Of a DNA stretch of 64,000 bases, positions 18,421 to 27,265 are shown one piece after another; position 1 is the first letter of the stretch; each line of letters opens with the position of its first letter. Made by a program: the position numbers and the translations under genes. The notes under the pieces are model-generated. The model did not search any database. It was not told where the DNA came from and was given only the letters and a program-made list of their open reading frames with translations. The stretch comes from Nocardia jiangxiensis NBRC 101359 (GTDB taxonomy: Bacteria; Actinomycetota; Actinomycetes; Mycobacteriales; Mycobacteriaceae): NCBI RefSeq assembly GCF_000308615.1, contig NZ_BAGB01000041.1:1-64000 (forward strand). Reading direction: 5' to 3'.

Positions 18421-19568
18421 ACCGGAAAGTAGCCATCGCGGGCGTGGCCTTGTCCGACGTCGGCAAAGTCGACAACAAGAACGCCTATGAACTCATGGCG
18501 CAAGCCAGCAGGCGAGCACTCGCCGAAGCCGGACTTCGACCCGAGGACGTCGACGGACTCGGGTCCACCGGCCAGGGCACCCTACCGCCCACCGACGTCG
18601 GTGAGTACCTCGGTCTGCGGCCGAGGTGGATCGACTCCACCTCCGTCGGCGGTGCGTCCTGGGAAGTCATGCTCGCGCACGCCGCTGATGCGATCGCGGC
18701 CGGGCACGCCGATGTGGTGCTGTTGACCTACGGTTCCACGGCACGGGCAGACATCCGAAAAGGCTTGCGGGGAGCCAACATCAACTGGGGATCGCGCGGC
18801 CCGCTGCAATGGGACGCACCCTACGGGCACACGCTGATCTCCAAGTACGCCATGGCCGCTCGCCGGCACATGTACCAGTACCGCACCACCATCGAGCAAC
18901 TGGCCGAGGTGGCCGTCTCGGCCAGGTTCAATGCCGCGGACAATCCGGACGCGATGTACCGCGCTCCGATCACCGTCGACGACGTGCTCTCCGGGCCGAT
19001 GATCGCCGACCCGTTCACCAAGCTGCACTGCTGCATTCGCTCCGACGGCGGCGCGGCAGTGGTGCTCGTCGCCGAGGATCGTGTCAAGGATCTGAAGTCC
19101 GACCCGGTCTGGGTACTCGGATCCGGCGAAGCCACCTCGCACATGCTCACCAGCCAGTGGGACGACATGACCGTCGGCCCCGCGTCGGTCACGGGCCCGC
19201 TAGCGTTCCAGCGGGCCGGACTGCGACCCGCCGACGTCGACGTCGCCGAGATCTACGACGCCTTCACCTACATGCTCCTGCTGACGATGGAGGACCTCGG
19301 ATTCTGCGCGAAGGGCGAGGGCGGGAAGTTCGTCGAATCCGGAGCACTCAGACTGGGCGGCGACCTCCCGACCAACACCGACGGCGGCGGACTGTCCGCG
19401 TGCCACCCGGGCCAACGAGGTCTGTTCCTCATCGTCGAAGCAGCGCGGCAGTTGCGTGGCGAGTCCGGGGTCCGTCAGGTCGAGAACGCGAAAATCGCCT
19501 GTGTCAGCGGCACCGGTGGATGGTTCTGCTCCAGTGGCACCGTCCTTCTGGGATCGGAACAACCGTGA
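18417..19568 (+). CDS. SCP-x/Ltp thiolase-fold protein, no nucleophilic Cys
   Basis: A 383-residue thiolase-fold protein with a GTG start inside the previous stop (GTGA). The usual nucleophile position reads VGGASWEVM without Cys. The C-terminal motif is NTDGGGLSACHPG, which keeps a HP pair unlike the copies at 11885 and 47338. Family knowledge suggests retro-aldol cleavage of a beta-hydroxyacyl-CoA together with a DUF35 partner (as Ltp2-ChsH2). No DUF35 gene lies in this operon; the one at 26816 is free and is the best candidate. A remaining thiolytic role cannot be ruled out. Confidence 0.87.
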   Translation: MNRKVAIAGVALSDVGKVDNKNAYELMAQASRRALAEAGLRPEDVDGLGSTGQGTLPPTDVGEYLGLRPRWIDSTSVGGASWEVMLAHAADAIAAGHADVVLLTYGSTARADIRKGLRGANINWGSRGPLQWDAPYGHTLISKYAMAARRHMYQYRTTIEQLAEVAVSARFNAADNPDAMYRAPITVDDVLSGPMIADPFTKLHCCIRSDGGAAVVLVAEDRVKDLKSDPVWVLGSGEATSHMLTSQWDDMTVGPASVTGPLAFQRAGLRPADVDVAEIYDAFTYMLLLTMEDLGFCAKGEGGKFVESGALRLGGDLPTNTDGGGLSACHPGQRGLFLIVEAARQLRGESGVRQVENAKIACVSGTGGWFCSSGTVLLGSEQP

Positions 19569-21109
19569 CGACGTCGAGGTCGTTCACGCAGCCGCCGCTA
19601 CCGGGCAGGTTCGCCAACACCGGTGAACTCCTGGCGGCGGCAGCGCGTGCGCACGGTGACCGTGACGCCTACGTCGAGCAGGACGGCACCCGAATAAGTT
19701 TCGCGCAGTGGTACCGACACGCCCGGGGCCTGGCCGCGCACCTGCGTGCACGCGGTGTCGCCCAGGGTGACGTCGTGGCGCTGATGCTGCCGTCCACCAT
19801 CGACTACGCGGTCTGCTACGCCGCTGCGGCACTGGTCGGCGCCGTCACCACCGGGATCAACCCACGACTCGGCCCCCGAGAAACACATTCGATTCTCGCC
19901 CAGGCGGCACCTGCGCTCGTCATCCGTGACTCCGATGCCGGTCTGCCGGAGGTGGATCCGAGTATCGCGGTGCTCACACGCGCCGAACTTGCCACCTGCT
20001 ACAGCTCGAACGACGACAATTTCGTCGCCGCCGAGATGGATTCGCACGATCCCGTCACCATCATCTTCACCAGCGGCACCACCGGCATGCCCAAAGGCGC
20101 CTGGTTCGATGCCGCCAACCTGGCCGCATCCGCCGCGGCGTCAGGCGTGATGAGCGCGCCGTACGACCGACGACTATCCTCGACGCCGTTCTCCCATGCC
20201 GGGTACATGGCCAAGTTGTGGGACCAGCTCATCTGGGGAAGTACGGTGGTCATCTCGCCGGTGCCGTGGTCGGCAGCGAAGATGCGCGAAATTCTGATCG
20301 GTGAACGCATCACGATGGCCGGCGGCGTGCCGACACAGTGGGCCAAGCTGCTGGACCTGCCGAATCTGGAGCGCAACTCGTTTCCCGACCTGCGGCTCGG
20401 TGTGGTCGCCACCGCACCGGCAGCACCGGAACTCATCGAACGCACCGCACAGCTGATCGGGGTACCCCTGGTGGTGCGCTACGCGATGACCGAGTCACCG
20501 ACAGTGTGTGGCACCGACATCGGCGATCCGCCCGAGGTGGCCTTCCGCACGGTGGGAAAACCTCAGTCCGGCATGCACGTTCGCGTCACCGATGATGACG
20601 GCACGCCGCTGCCGGTCGGTCGAGTCGGCCGGGTGCGCGTCCGGGGCGGCTGCGTCATGCGTGGGTATTGGAACAATCCGGCCATGACCCGGGACGTCTT
20701 CGACGACGATGGGTATTTCATCAGCGGCGACCTGGGCAGCTTCACCGCCGAGGGCAATCTGACACTCGCCGGACGTTCCGGAGACATGTACATCCGCGGC
20801 GGGTTCAACGTCCATCCCGTCGAGGTGGAGAACGTCCTCGCCGAGCATCCCGCGGTGAATGCCGTTGCGGTGGTGGGACATCCGATGCCGGTGATCGGTG
20901 AGATCGGGGTGGCGTTCGTCGTCGCGAACGACGACGGGCCGCCGCCGACGCTGGCTGAGCTGCGCGCATGGGCCAAGGAGCGACTGGGCGACTACAAGGC
21001 ACCCGATCATATGGTCGTCATCGATGCGATCCCGTTGACCGCCATGTCCAAGATCGATCGAACAAAGTTGCGCGAACTCGCCGTCGCGCATCCTCCGGCG
21101 GCCCGATGA
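19565..21109 (+). CDS. AMP-forming acyl-CoA ligase
   Basis: A 514-residue acyl-CoA ligase started at the GTG that overlaps the thiolase-like stop (GTGA). The motifs are the ATP loop IFTSGTTGMPKG (about 160-171), the YAMTESPT A5 region, SGDLGSF and the C-terminal lysine in AMSKIDRTKL. It activates a carboxylic acid to CoA, presumably the entry substrate or a side-chain acid of this operon. It is joined to the phosphatase-like gene by an ATGA overlap. The open frame runs much further upstream on paper (to 18809), but that part is a shadow of the thiolase-like gene. Confidence 0.92.
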   Translation: MTTSRSFTQPPLPGRFANTGELLAAAARAHGDRDAYVEQDGTRISFAQWYRHARGLAAHLRARGVAQGDVVALMLPSTIDYAVCYAAAALVGAVTTGINPRLGPRETHSILAQAAPALVIRDSDAGLPEVDPSIAVLTRAELATCYSSNDDNFVAAEMDSHDPVTIIFTSGTTGMPKGAWFDAANLAASAAASGVMSAPYDRRLSSTPFSHAGYMAKLWDQLIWGSTVVISPVPWSAAKMREILIGERITMAGGVPTQWAKLLDLPNLERNSFPDLRLGVVATAPAAPELIERTAQLIGVPLVVRYAMTESPTVCGTDIGDPPEVAFRTVGKPQSGMHVRVTDDDGTPLPVGRVGRVRVRGGCVMRGYWNNPAMTRDVFDDDGYFISGDLGSFTAEGNLTLAGRSGDMYIRGGFNVHPVEVENVLAEHPAVNAVAVVGHPMPVIGEIGVAFVVANDDGPPPTLAELRAWAKERLGDYKAPDHMVVIDAIPLTAMSKIDRTKLRELAVAHPPAAR

Positions 21110-21813
21110 GTCACGAAACCGATACAGATACGCTCGCCAATCTGCGCGACGTCGGTGGACTGCGATGTATCGACGGCCGCACCACGAAGACCGGAGTTCT
21201 CTATCGCAGTGATGCTCCGTACATGGGTGATACGAACCCGCTGACCGTAGAACAGTGGCCGCCGACGGTGGTGGTCGACCTTCGGTCCCTGGCCGAGGTG
21301 GACAGGAATCCGTTCGATTGGTCATCGCAGACGCTACGTCATCACCTGCCACTGCACGACGGTGCCGCTCCCACCGAAGAAATCCCCCAGGACCTGGCAG
21401 GTCTGTACGGACAGATTCTCGATTCCGCACCGGATCGGGTCGCCTCGCTGGTCGGTATCGTCGCGCATGCCGACGGTCCGGTTCTGCTGCACTGCGCTGC
21501 CGGTAAGGATCGCACCGGTGTCGCGGTCGCGACCTTGCTGCTGGCCGCCGACGTCGAGCCGGCGGCGGTGATCGGCGACTATCTGCTGACGGCAAGCCGC
21601 ATGCCCGCGCTCGGTCGACGTTGGAAAGCCAAGGCCACCAAGAGTTCTCATCGGCGCCCGCTACCGGCGGCGTGGTTGACAGCTCCCGAGGCCGCAATCG
21701 TCTCGGTCGTCCGGCGACTGGGCGATCGGCCGGGCGGAGCGGGCGGATGGCTCGTCGACCACGGCGCGACACGATCGGACCTGGACCTGTGGCGCAACCG
21801 ACTACTGACATGA
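21106..21813 (+). CDS. Tyrosine-phosphatase-like protein (PtpB/CX5R type)
   Basis: A 235-residue protein with the phosphatase loop HCAAGKDRTG (nucleophile Cys130, Arg136) and the N-terminal NLRDVGG motif (about 12-18) of the bacterial PtpB/atypical dual-specificity family. It should hydrolyse phosphotyrosine, phosphoserine or a phosphoinositide-like ester. It has no signal peptide. It is tightly inserted in a fatty-acid-like degradation operon, with ATGA coupling to the ligase and 20 bp to the ferredoxin gene. The role there is unclear; removing a phosphate from a metabolite (compare the kinase-like genes at 42533 and 54784) or regulating an enzyme are both possible. Confidence 0.88.
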   Translation: MSHETDTDTLANLRDVGGLRCIDGRTTKTGVLYRSDAPYMGDTNPLTVEQWPPTVVVDLRSLAEVDRNPFDWSSQTLRHHLPLHDGAAPTEEIPQDLAGLYGQILDSAPDRVASLVGIVAHADGPVLLHCAAGKDRTGVAVATLLLAADVEPAAVIGDYLLTASRMPALGRRWKAKATKSSHRRPLPAAWLTAPEAAIVSVVRRLGDRPGGAGGWLVDHGATRSDLDLWRNRLLT

Positions 21814-21833
21814 AACACGGCGGAAGTAAAACC

Positions 21834-22028
21834 ATGCGAGTACACATCGAACTCGATCAGTGCGAGGGCCACGGACTCTGCGCGGCCACGGCGCCCGATC
21901 TGTACGAACTCGACGACGACGGATACGCCGCCGAGGCCGATCTGGACGTTCCCGAAGGCATGCTCGGCGAAGCCGAATCCGGCGTGTCCGCGTGTCCGAT
22001 GAGGGCCATTCGTCTCGTCACCGAATAG
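21834..22028 (+). CDS. 3Fe-4S ferredoxin, probable P450 electron carrier
   Basis: A 64-residue ferredoxin with Cys10, Cys16 and Cys54 followed by Pro; His13 takes the place of the fourth cluster ligand (CEGHGLC). This is the single 3Fe-4S type that feeds bacterial cytochromes P450. A CGGAAG ribosome-binding site precedes the ATG at 21834. It sits between the phosphatase-like gene and the mycofactocin-type SDR. Its natural client in the window is the P450 at 28166, which carries a copy of the same operator upstream. No ferredoxin reductase is seen. Confidence 0.93.
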   Translation: MRVHIELDQCEGHGLCAATAPDLYELDDDGYAAEADLDVPEGMLGEAESGVSACPMRAIRLVTE

Positions 22029-22098
22029 CGCCCACCAGCTCGGAAAGCACTGTACGGACACATTTCTCCGATCCATCGGTTGCCAACAAGGAGTACAC

Positions 22099-22962
22099 AT
22101 GACCGGCCGTCTCGACGGAAAAGTCGCGTTCATCACGGGAGCCGCACGCGGGCAGGGCAGAAGTCACGCCGTGCGTCTCGCGCAAGAGGGTGCCGACATC
22201 ATCGCCATCGACCTCTGCGAGCAGATCGATTCCAACCCCTACCCACTCGCGACACTGGAGGATCTCGAGGAGACCGAGCGGCTGGTCGAGAAGCTCGATC
22301 GCCGGATCGTCGCGGCCAAAGCCGATGTCCGCGAGCGCACCCGACTGCGCGAAGTGATCGATGCAGCAGTGACCGAACTCGGCCGGCTCGATATCGTTAT
22401 CGCCAACGCCGGGATCCTGCCGATGGCGATGGGTCATCCGGATCCGATGGATTTCGTCGACGCCACCGACGTGGACCTCGTCGGCGTGATGAACACGGTC
22501 GCCGTTGCCCTTCCGCATCTGCCCGACCACAGTTCCATCGTCATCACCGGTTCCACGGCGGCGATGCTTCCGGGAACTACCGACAACCCGGCCATGGGAC
22601 CCGGCAGCGCCGGTTACGGCTGGGCGAAGAAAACCCTGATGGGGTACGTCGAACAGATGGCGTTGCACCTGGCACCGAAGTTCATTCGCGTCAACTGCGT
22701 GCACCCCACCAACGTCAACACTCATCTCCTGCACAACGATGGCCTGTACAGCATGTTCCGGCCGGACCTCGAGAACCCGACACGCGACGACGCCGAACCC
22801 GCGTTCACGACATTCCAGGCGATGCCCATCCCCTACGTGGAACCGGTCGACATCTCCAACCTGATGCTGTTCCTCGCCTCGGACGAAGCGCGCTACATCA
22901 CCGGCCAGCAGATCCGCGTCGACGCGGGTTCACTGCTGAAGTTCCCCCAGGGACCGAGCTGA
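22099..22962 (+). CDS. Mycofactocin-coupled SDR-type oxidoreductase
   Basis: A 287-residue short-chain dehydrogenase of the mycofactocin-linked subfamily. The signature is the N-terminal KVAFITGAARGQGRSHAV (about 7-24) followed by the DIIAIDLC strand, with an extra loop before the LEETERLVE helix. The active-site pair is Tyr-x3-Lys in YGWAKK. Members hold a non-exchangeable nicotinamide and pass electrons to mycofactocin. It oxidises an alcohol on the pathway. It is the last gene of the operon, 70 bp after the ferredoxin, with AAGGAG before the ATG and a terminator-like hairpin downstream. Confidence 0.9.
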   Translation: MTGRLDGKVAFITGAARGQGRSHAVRLAQEGADIIAIDLCEQIDSNPYPLATLEDLEETERLVEKLDRRIVAAKADVRERTRLREVIDAAVTELGRLDIVIANAGILPMAMGHPDPMDFVDATDVDLVGVMNTVAVALPHLPDHSSIVITGSTAAMLPGTTDNPAMGPGSAGYGWAKKTLMGYVEQMALHLAPKFIRVNCVHPTNVNTHLLHNDGLYSMFRPDLENPTRDDAEPAFTTFQAMPIPYVEPVDISNLMLFLASDEARYITGQQIRVDAGSLLKFPQGPS

Positions 22963-22982
22963 TCGGCTTCGAGCCCGTTCTT

Positions 22983-23014
22983 CGTCGTCCGGCGGCCTAG
23001 GCAGCCGGGCGACG
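22983..23014. terminator. Hairpin between convergent genes
   Basis: An 11-bp stem (CGTCGTCCGGC with GCCGGGCGACG, one G-U pair) around a 10-base loop. It lies 20 bases after the SDR stop and 22 before the aldehyde dehydrogenase stop on the other strand. No clear T-tract follows, so it is only a candidate. Confidence 0.5.
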
Positions 23015-23035
23015 AGGATCGCACGACGCCATCGG

Positions 23036-24493
23036 TCAGCTCACCGGATAGCTGAAGGTCTTCGTCTCGAGAAAGTCCTCGAGTCCTTCGACGCCCCATT
23101 CACGCCCGAGACCGCTCTGCTTGTACCCACCGAAGGGTGACTCCACATCGAACCACTGCGCTCCGTTGAGGGCGATCGTTCCGGTGCGCAACCGCAGTGC
23201 GATTCGCTTGGCGCGCTCCACATCTGCGCTGTACACCGATCCGCTCAGACCGAACTCCGAGTCGTTGGCGATGCGCACCGCATCCTCGTCGTCGGCGAAT
23301 CCGATCAGAACCACGACAGGGCCGAAGATCTCCTCGCGAGCGATCCTGCTGTCGGGCGGAACGTGCGAGAAAAGAGTCGGCGCTACGAAGTACCCCTTGG
23401 TGTACTTCTCGGGCCGGCCGCCACCGACCACCAGTCGCGCCTCGGACTTGCCGACCTCGATGTAGTCGAGCACCTTGTCGAACTGTGCGCGATTGATCAA
23501 GGGCCCCATCATGTTCGCCATATCGGTCGGGTCGCCCCAGGGCAATCCGGACAGAACCTGTTCGGCGATGGCCGCGACCTGGTCCATCAGATGGTTCGGA
23601 ACGAGCAGCCGGGTGGCCAACGCACAGCCCTGACCGGCATGCATGCACACCGCTGCGGCTGCCATCGCGACACTCGATGCCAGATCGGCGTCGTCGAGAA
23701 TGATCGCGGCAGACTTCCCACCCAGCTCGAGCGAGACCCGTTTGACGGTCTCCGAGGCGTTGCGCATGATCAACCGCCCCGTTCGGGTGGACCCGGTGAA
23801 CGTGATCTGGTCGACGTCGCGGTGCGTCGTCAGGACCTCCGCTACCCGGTTGTCCGAGGTGGTGACGATGTTCAACACCCCGGCCGGGATGTCGGTGTCC
23901 ACAGCCGCTGCCGCAAGTACCGTTCCCGACCAAGGGGTATCCGGCGCCGGCTTGAGCACCACGGTGCACCCGGCAGCGAGCGCTCCTCCGATCTTGGTCA
24001 GGTTCAGCTGGAAGGGGAAATTCCACGGGGTGATCGCGGCGACGACTCCGGCCGCTTCCTTACGAACGGTGCGGACGGACTCACCACCCATGATCTGCTT
24101 CGGGGCCAGCGTCCGCTCGAACTCGTACGTGGACAACAGATCCGGCCAGAATCCCAACGATTCGACCGGGCCGTCCAATCCCATCGGGAACGACAACGCG
24201 AGCGGCATACCGCTCTCCGCGGTCAGCAACGGGCGCACCTCATCGGCCATCTTGCGCAGATTGTCCTGCAACTGCGTCAGACATCGACGCCGCAGTTCGA
24301 CGTCTGTGGCCCAGTCGGTCTCGTCGAACGCTCGACGCGCCGCCGCGATGGCCCGTTCGACATCTGCCACCTGTGCGTCCGGTGCAATTCCGGCTACCTC
24401 TTCGGTGGCAGGATTGAAGACCTCGTACGTCCGACCGTCGGTGGCCCCGACGAGTTCGCCGTCGATCAGAATCTTCTGGTCTGTGACAAGCAT
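23036..24493 (-). CDS. Aldehyde dehydrogenase (NAD(P)+)
   Basis: A 485-residue aldehyde dehydrogenase. I chose the ATG at 24493, which has GAGGAG nine bases upstream; the ATG at 24511 would place that site inside the gene. Motifs in order are WNFPFQLNLTKIG, GSTRTGR, the Glu in LELGGKSAA, the catalytic Cys in GQGCALATR and EEIFGPVV. It oxidises an aldehyde intermediate to the acid and is transcribed alone. It shares the 334-bp AT-rich gap 24494-24827 with the divergent crotonase gene. Confidence 0.92.
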   Translation of the reverse strand: MLVTDQKILIDGELVGATDGRTYEVFNPATEEVAGIAPDAQVADVERAIAAARRAFDETDWATDVELRRRCLTQLQDNLRKMADEVRPLLTAESGMPLALSFPMGLDGPVESLGFWPDLLSTYEFERTLAPKQIMGGESVRTVRKEAAGVVAAITPWNFPFQLNLTKIGGALAAGCTVVLKPAPDTPWSGTVLAAAAVDTDIPAGVLNIVTTSDNRVAEVLTTHRDVDQITFTGSTRTGRLIMRNASETVKRVSLELGGKSAAIILDDADLASSVAMAAAAVCMHAGQGCALATRLLVPNHLMDQVAAIAEQVLSGLPWGDPTDMANMMGPLINRAQFDKVLDYIEVGKSEARLVVGGGRPEKYTKGYFVAPTLFSHVPPDSRIAREEIFGPVVVLIGFADDEDAVRIANDSEFGLSGSVYSADVERAKRIALRLRTGTIALNGAQWFDVESPFGGYKQSGLGREWGVEGLEDFLETKTFSYPVS

Positions 24494-24827
24494 GTACTGC
24501 TCCTCGAGCATGATCCGTTGTGCATCACCGTCGCAGCACGTTCGCAGACGGTGACACTACGTTAGATTACTGACCCGAACGCCGTTTCGAAACGCCCCAT
24601 ACATCTGCTTTATTGCGATATATAGCGTCACATATGTCAGATATTTGCCATCCAGCGGACCGCTCAGCACGCTTCCCGGTACAGTTCGGTGAGTTTCGTC
24701 CACCCGCACGGAGCGGGAGTCACGTTCCTTACGCGCGCAGGATCGGCTGCCAACTCTCGAGACTGTCCATCGTCTGCGCTGCCCTCTCCGCGACCAGACA
24801 CCCGACCAGGAAAGCAGAGATACTGCC
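24494..24827. promoter_or_regulatory. Divergent promoter region with variant operator
   Basis: A 334-bp gap between the aldehyde dehydrogenase (minus) and a crotonase (plus). It is AT-rich at 24600-24650. At 24627-24641 it reads GTCACATATGTCAGA, a TCTGACA half-site on the minus strand with a closely placed GTCAC. A weaker half, GTGACACTACG, lies at 24551-24561. No open frame here looks coding. Confidence 0.55.
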
Positions 24828-25610
24828 ATGACCGATCCGAACGAGCCGCTGGTACTGATCGAGCAGCGGGGCCACACCCGGATGCTGACGCTCAATCGGC
24901 CGCATGTTCGCAACGCGTTGAGCGTCGCCCTGAGCAACGCACTGGTAGCCGAATTGCATTCGGCGGACGACGATGCGGACACCCGGGTTATCCTGCTGAC
25001 GGGGGCAGGCGGCGCCTTCTGCTCCGGCGTCGATCTGAAGGATCTTTCCGAGCACGGATTCGACGGAGCCGAATCCGTCGACGGTAATTGCATCACGCAC
25101 CTGGCGGACGTGCGAACGCCCGTCGTGGGACTCGTGTCGGGACCGGCCGTGACGGGCGGATTCGAACTGGCACTGGCGTGTGACTTTCTCATCGCGACAC
25201 CCGACGCCCGGTTCGCCGACACCCACAGCAGGGTCGGCATCGTCCCCGGCGGCGGGCTGACGGCGCGACTCACTGAGGCGGTCGGAGTACGCCGAGCCCG
25301 CCAGATGAGTTCCACCGGCGCGTATCTCGATGCCGACACCGCACTCGCCTGGGGTGTTGTCAACGAGATCGTGCCGCCCGCGCAACTGCACGACCGTGGA
25401 TGGAGCGTTGCCGAGGCTATGCTCACCGCGGACGCGCGGACGCTCACAGCCGTGTGGAATCTCTACGACGCCCTCTCCGCCGACGGCACAGCCACCGCAG
25501 TCGAACGCGAATCGGTCGTCAACCGCGGATGGAGTGTTGCCGGGGACGAGGTGGCAGGCCGCGCGAAAAGTGTAGTTACACATGGGCGCAGCGAATCCGC
25601 CACCTCGTAG
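24828..25610 (+). CDS. Crotonase-family protein (enoyl-CoA hydratase/isomerase)
   Basis: A 260-residue crotonase. It has the CoA-binding/oxyanion segments GAFCSGVDLKDL (about 64-75) and GPAVTGGFELALACD (about 106-120, with the first catalytic-type Glu). The second Glu position (PE in FGxPExxxG) is replaced, reading DTHSRVGIVPG. It may therefore be an isomerase, hydrolase or retro-Claisen enzyme rather than a standard hydratase. It is transcribed alone from the regulatory gap 24494-24827. The 216 bases after it hold no convincing gene. Confidence 0.85.
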   Translation: MTDPNEPLVLIEQRGHTRMLTLNRPHVRNALSVALSNALVAELHSADDDADTRVILLTGAGGAFCSGVDLKDLSEHGFDGAESVDGNCITHLADVRTPVVGLVSGPAVTGGFELALACDFLIATPDARFADTHSRVGIVPGGGLTARLTEAVGVRRARQMSSTGAYLDADTALAWGVVNEIVPPAQLHDRGWSVAEAMLTADARTLTAVWNLYDALSADGTATAVERESVVNRGWSVAGDEVAGRAKSVVTHGRSESATS

Positions 25611-25826
25611 ACCCGCATTCCGGGCAAGTGGCGACTCAGGGTTTCGGGGGCGGGAAGTACGACTCGGCACCCTGAGCGCGTACATCATCGAGCCACCCGG
25701 AGGACACGATCTCGCGGGTGCCCTGCCCGGTGAGGCGGTACCGAATCGGCACCCCGGCGACATCGACCGACCGGCCCGCCGACGGCGACGTTGCGGGTGC
25801 GGACTGCAAGAGCGGAAACGGCGGCC

Positions 25827-26750
25827 CTATCCGCCCATCCGCAATCCGGCTGCACGGGTGTTGAACACGTCGGTGGCGAAGATCCCGCCGAGTTTGTTTG
25901 CATCCCAGCGTTTTCCGCCGTTGGAGACCACGGCTACCGGCGACCATGCCTTCAACAGCTGAATGTTCTCACCGAGGGCTTTGATGACCTGTCCGCTGAC
26001 ATGCCCCGCCTCCGGACTCGCCAGCCACGCGACCACAGGTGAGCCGAGTGAGGGATCCTTGGGGTCGAACTCGTCCTCGCCGCGCTCGTCCGGCTCGATG
26101 GCAGGCGCACTACCGGCCATGGTCGCGGACATACGAGTACGTCCACCCGGGCTGATCGCGTTCACCGTCGCACCGATCGATGCCAGTTCCAGGCTCGACG
26201 TCTGTGTCAGACCGACGATCGCGGCCTTGGCCGCGCTGTAGTTCGTCTGACCGAAGTGGCCGAGCAATCCCGCGCCCGAGGTGGTGTTGATGATTCGGCC
26301 GTACACCTTCGAACCGGACGCCTTGGACTCCTCGCGCCACTTGCGTGCCACCGCCCGAGTGGTGAGCCAACTGCCGCGAACGTGGACGCGCATGACAAGG
26401 TCGAAGTCGTCGGCACTCATGTTCCAGATCGCACGGTCGCGGACGATGCCGGCATTGTTGACCACGATGTCGAGTCGTCCCAGCTCGGCATATGCGCGCT
26501 CCACCAGGGCGTCGACCTGCGCCTCGTCGCCGACATCCGAGAAGTCCGAAATGGCTTTGCCGCCCCGCGATTCGATGATCGCGACGACGTCATCGGCGAC
26601 CTTGCCGGTACCCTCACCAGCGAGCGAAGTACCCAGATCGTTGACGATGACGGTGGCTCCGTGCTTGGCGAGCTCGAGCGCGTGTCCACGTCCGATGCCG
26701 TGCCCGGAACCGGTGACCAGCGCAACCTTGCCATCGAGCAGTCCGCTCAT
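25827..26750 (-). CDS. SDR, 3-hydroxyacyl-CoA dehydrogenase (17-beta-HSD4/MFE-2 type)
   Basis: A 307-residue short-chain dehydrogenase starting at the ATG at 26750 with AAGGAG upstream. It has the NAD-binding TGSGHGIGRG motif (about 13-22), the NNAGI motif, the catalytic Tyr-x3-Lys in YSAAK and a C-terminal extension of about 50 residues. The start KVALVTGSGHGIGRGHALELAK and the VNDLG strand are typical of the dehydrogenase unit of peroxisomal multifunctional enzyme 2, so (3R)-hydroxyacyl-CoA oxidation is likely. It is the third gene of the crotonase-DUF35-SDR operon, 65 bp after the DUF35 gene. The open frame extends upstream to 27176, but that is not family sequence. Confidence 0.87.
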   Translation of the reverse strand: MSGLLDGKVALVTGSGHGIGRGHALELAKHGATVIVNDLGTSLAGEGTGKVADDVVAIIESRGGKAISDFSDVGDEAQVDALVERAYAELGRLDIVVNNAGIVRDRAIWNMSADDFDLVMRVHVRGSWLTTRAVARKWREESKASGSKVYGRIINTTSGAGLLGHFGQTNYSAAKAAIVGLTQTSSLELASIGATVNAISPGGRTRMSATMAGSAPAIEPDERGEDEFDPKDPSLGSPVVAWLASPEAGHVSGQVIKALGENIQLLKAWSPVAVVSNGGKRWDANKLGGIFATDVFNTRAAGLRMGG

Positions 26751-26815
26751 GTGTTCCCGTCTCCTTGTTTCGTACGAAATGCTTTGTCCAACAACAGCCG
26801 TGCGTCCTTCGGTGA

Positions 26816-27259
26816 TCAGGACGCGACGGGGCGGAACACCGTGGCAGAGATGTCGTCGGTGATCGGCCGGAAGAAGACCTCGACGGCCATCCCCACTTCG
26901 AGATCCTCCGGCGCGACACCTTCGATGTTGGTCATCAACCGAGGACCCTCGTCGAGTTGGACCACCGCCGCGACATAGGGCAAACGCGATGCGAAGGGAT
27001 GCAGGTCGTTCACGAACACGGTGGAGTACGTGTACAGGGTGCCGCGACCACTGGCCTCGGTACTCACCACATTCTCGCTCCAGCAGAAGGGGCAGAACGG
27101 GCGCGGATAGTGATGCACCGCGGAGCAGTCCTCGCACCTCGCGATCAGCAGCCTGCCCTGTTTCGCGGCGTCCCAATACGGCCGGCTCGCGTCCTCGATC
27201 GTCGGCAGATCGGCGCGGGGCTTATCCACCGCGGGCCCGGCGGTCGCGTTCTCAGCCAT
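26816..27259 (-). CDS. DUF35 zinc-ribbon/OB-fold protein
   Basis: A 147-residue DUF35 protein with the zinc ribbon CEDC ... CPFC (about 43-60) followed by an OB fold (YTYSTVFVNDLHPFA and PYVAAVVQL). It normally pairs with an Ltp/SCP-x thiolase-fold protein. None is adjacent here. It lies six bases after a crotonase and before an SDR under operator copy e. The partnerless thiolase-like protein at 18417 is under another copy of the same operator, so I infer they work together. Confidence 0.85.
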   Translation of the reverse strand: MAENATAGPAVDKPRADLPTIEDASRPYWDAAKQGRLLIARCEDCSAVHHYPRPFCPFCWSENVVSTEASGRGTLYTYSTVFVNDLHPFASRLPYVAAVVQLDEGPRLMTNIEGVAPEDLEVGMAVEVFFRPITDDISATVFRPVAS

Positions 27260-27265
27260 GGCCGA

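Noticed and set aside
24551..24575. GTGACACTACGTTAGATTACTGACC as a further operator copy
   Set aside because: The half-sites are too far apart and the left one is incomplete; counted only as a weak half-site.
25611..25826. Possible gene scrap on the minus strand (phrase VDVAGVPIRYRLTGQG) between two convergent genes
   Set aside because: It reads a little like a protein C-terminus, but I cannot name a family, and it has no start; too weak to annotate.
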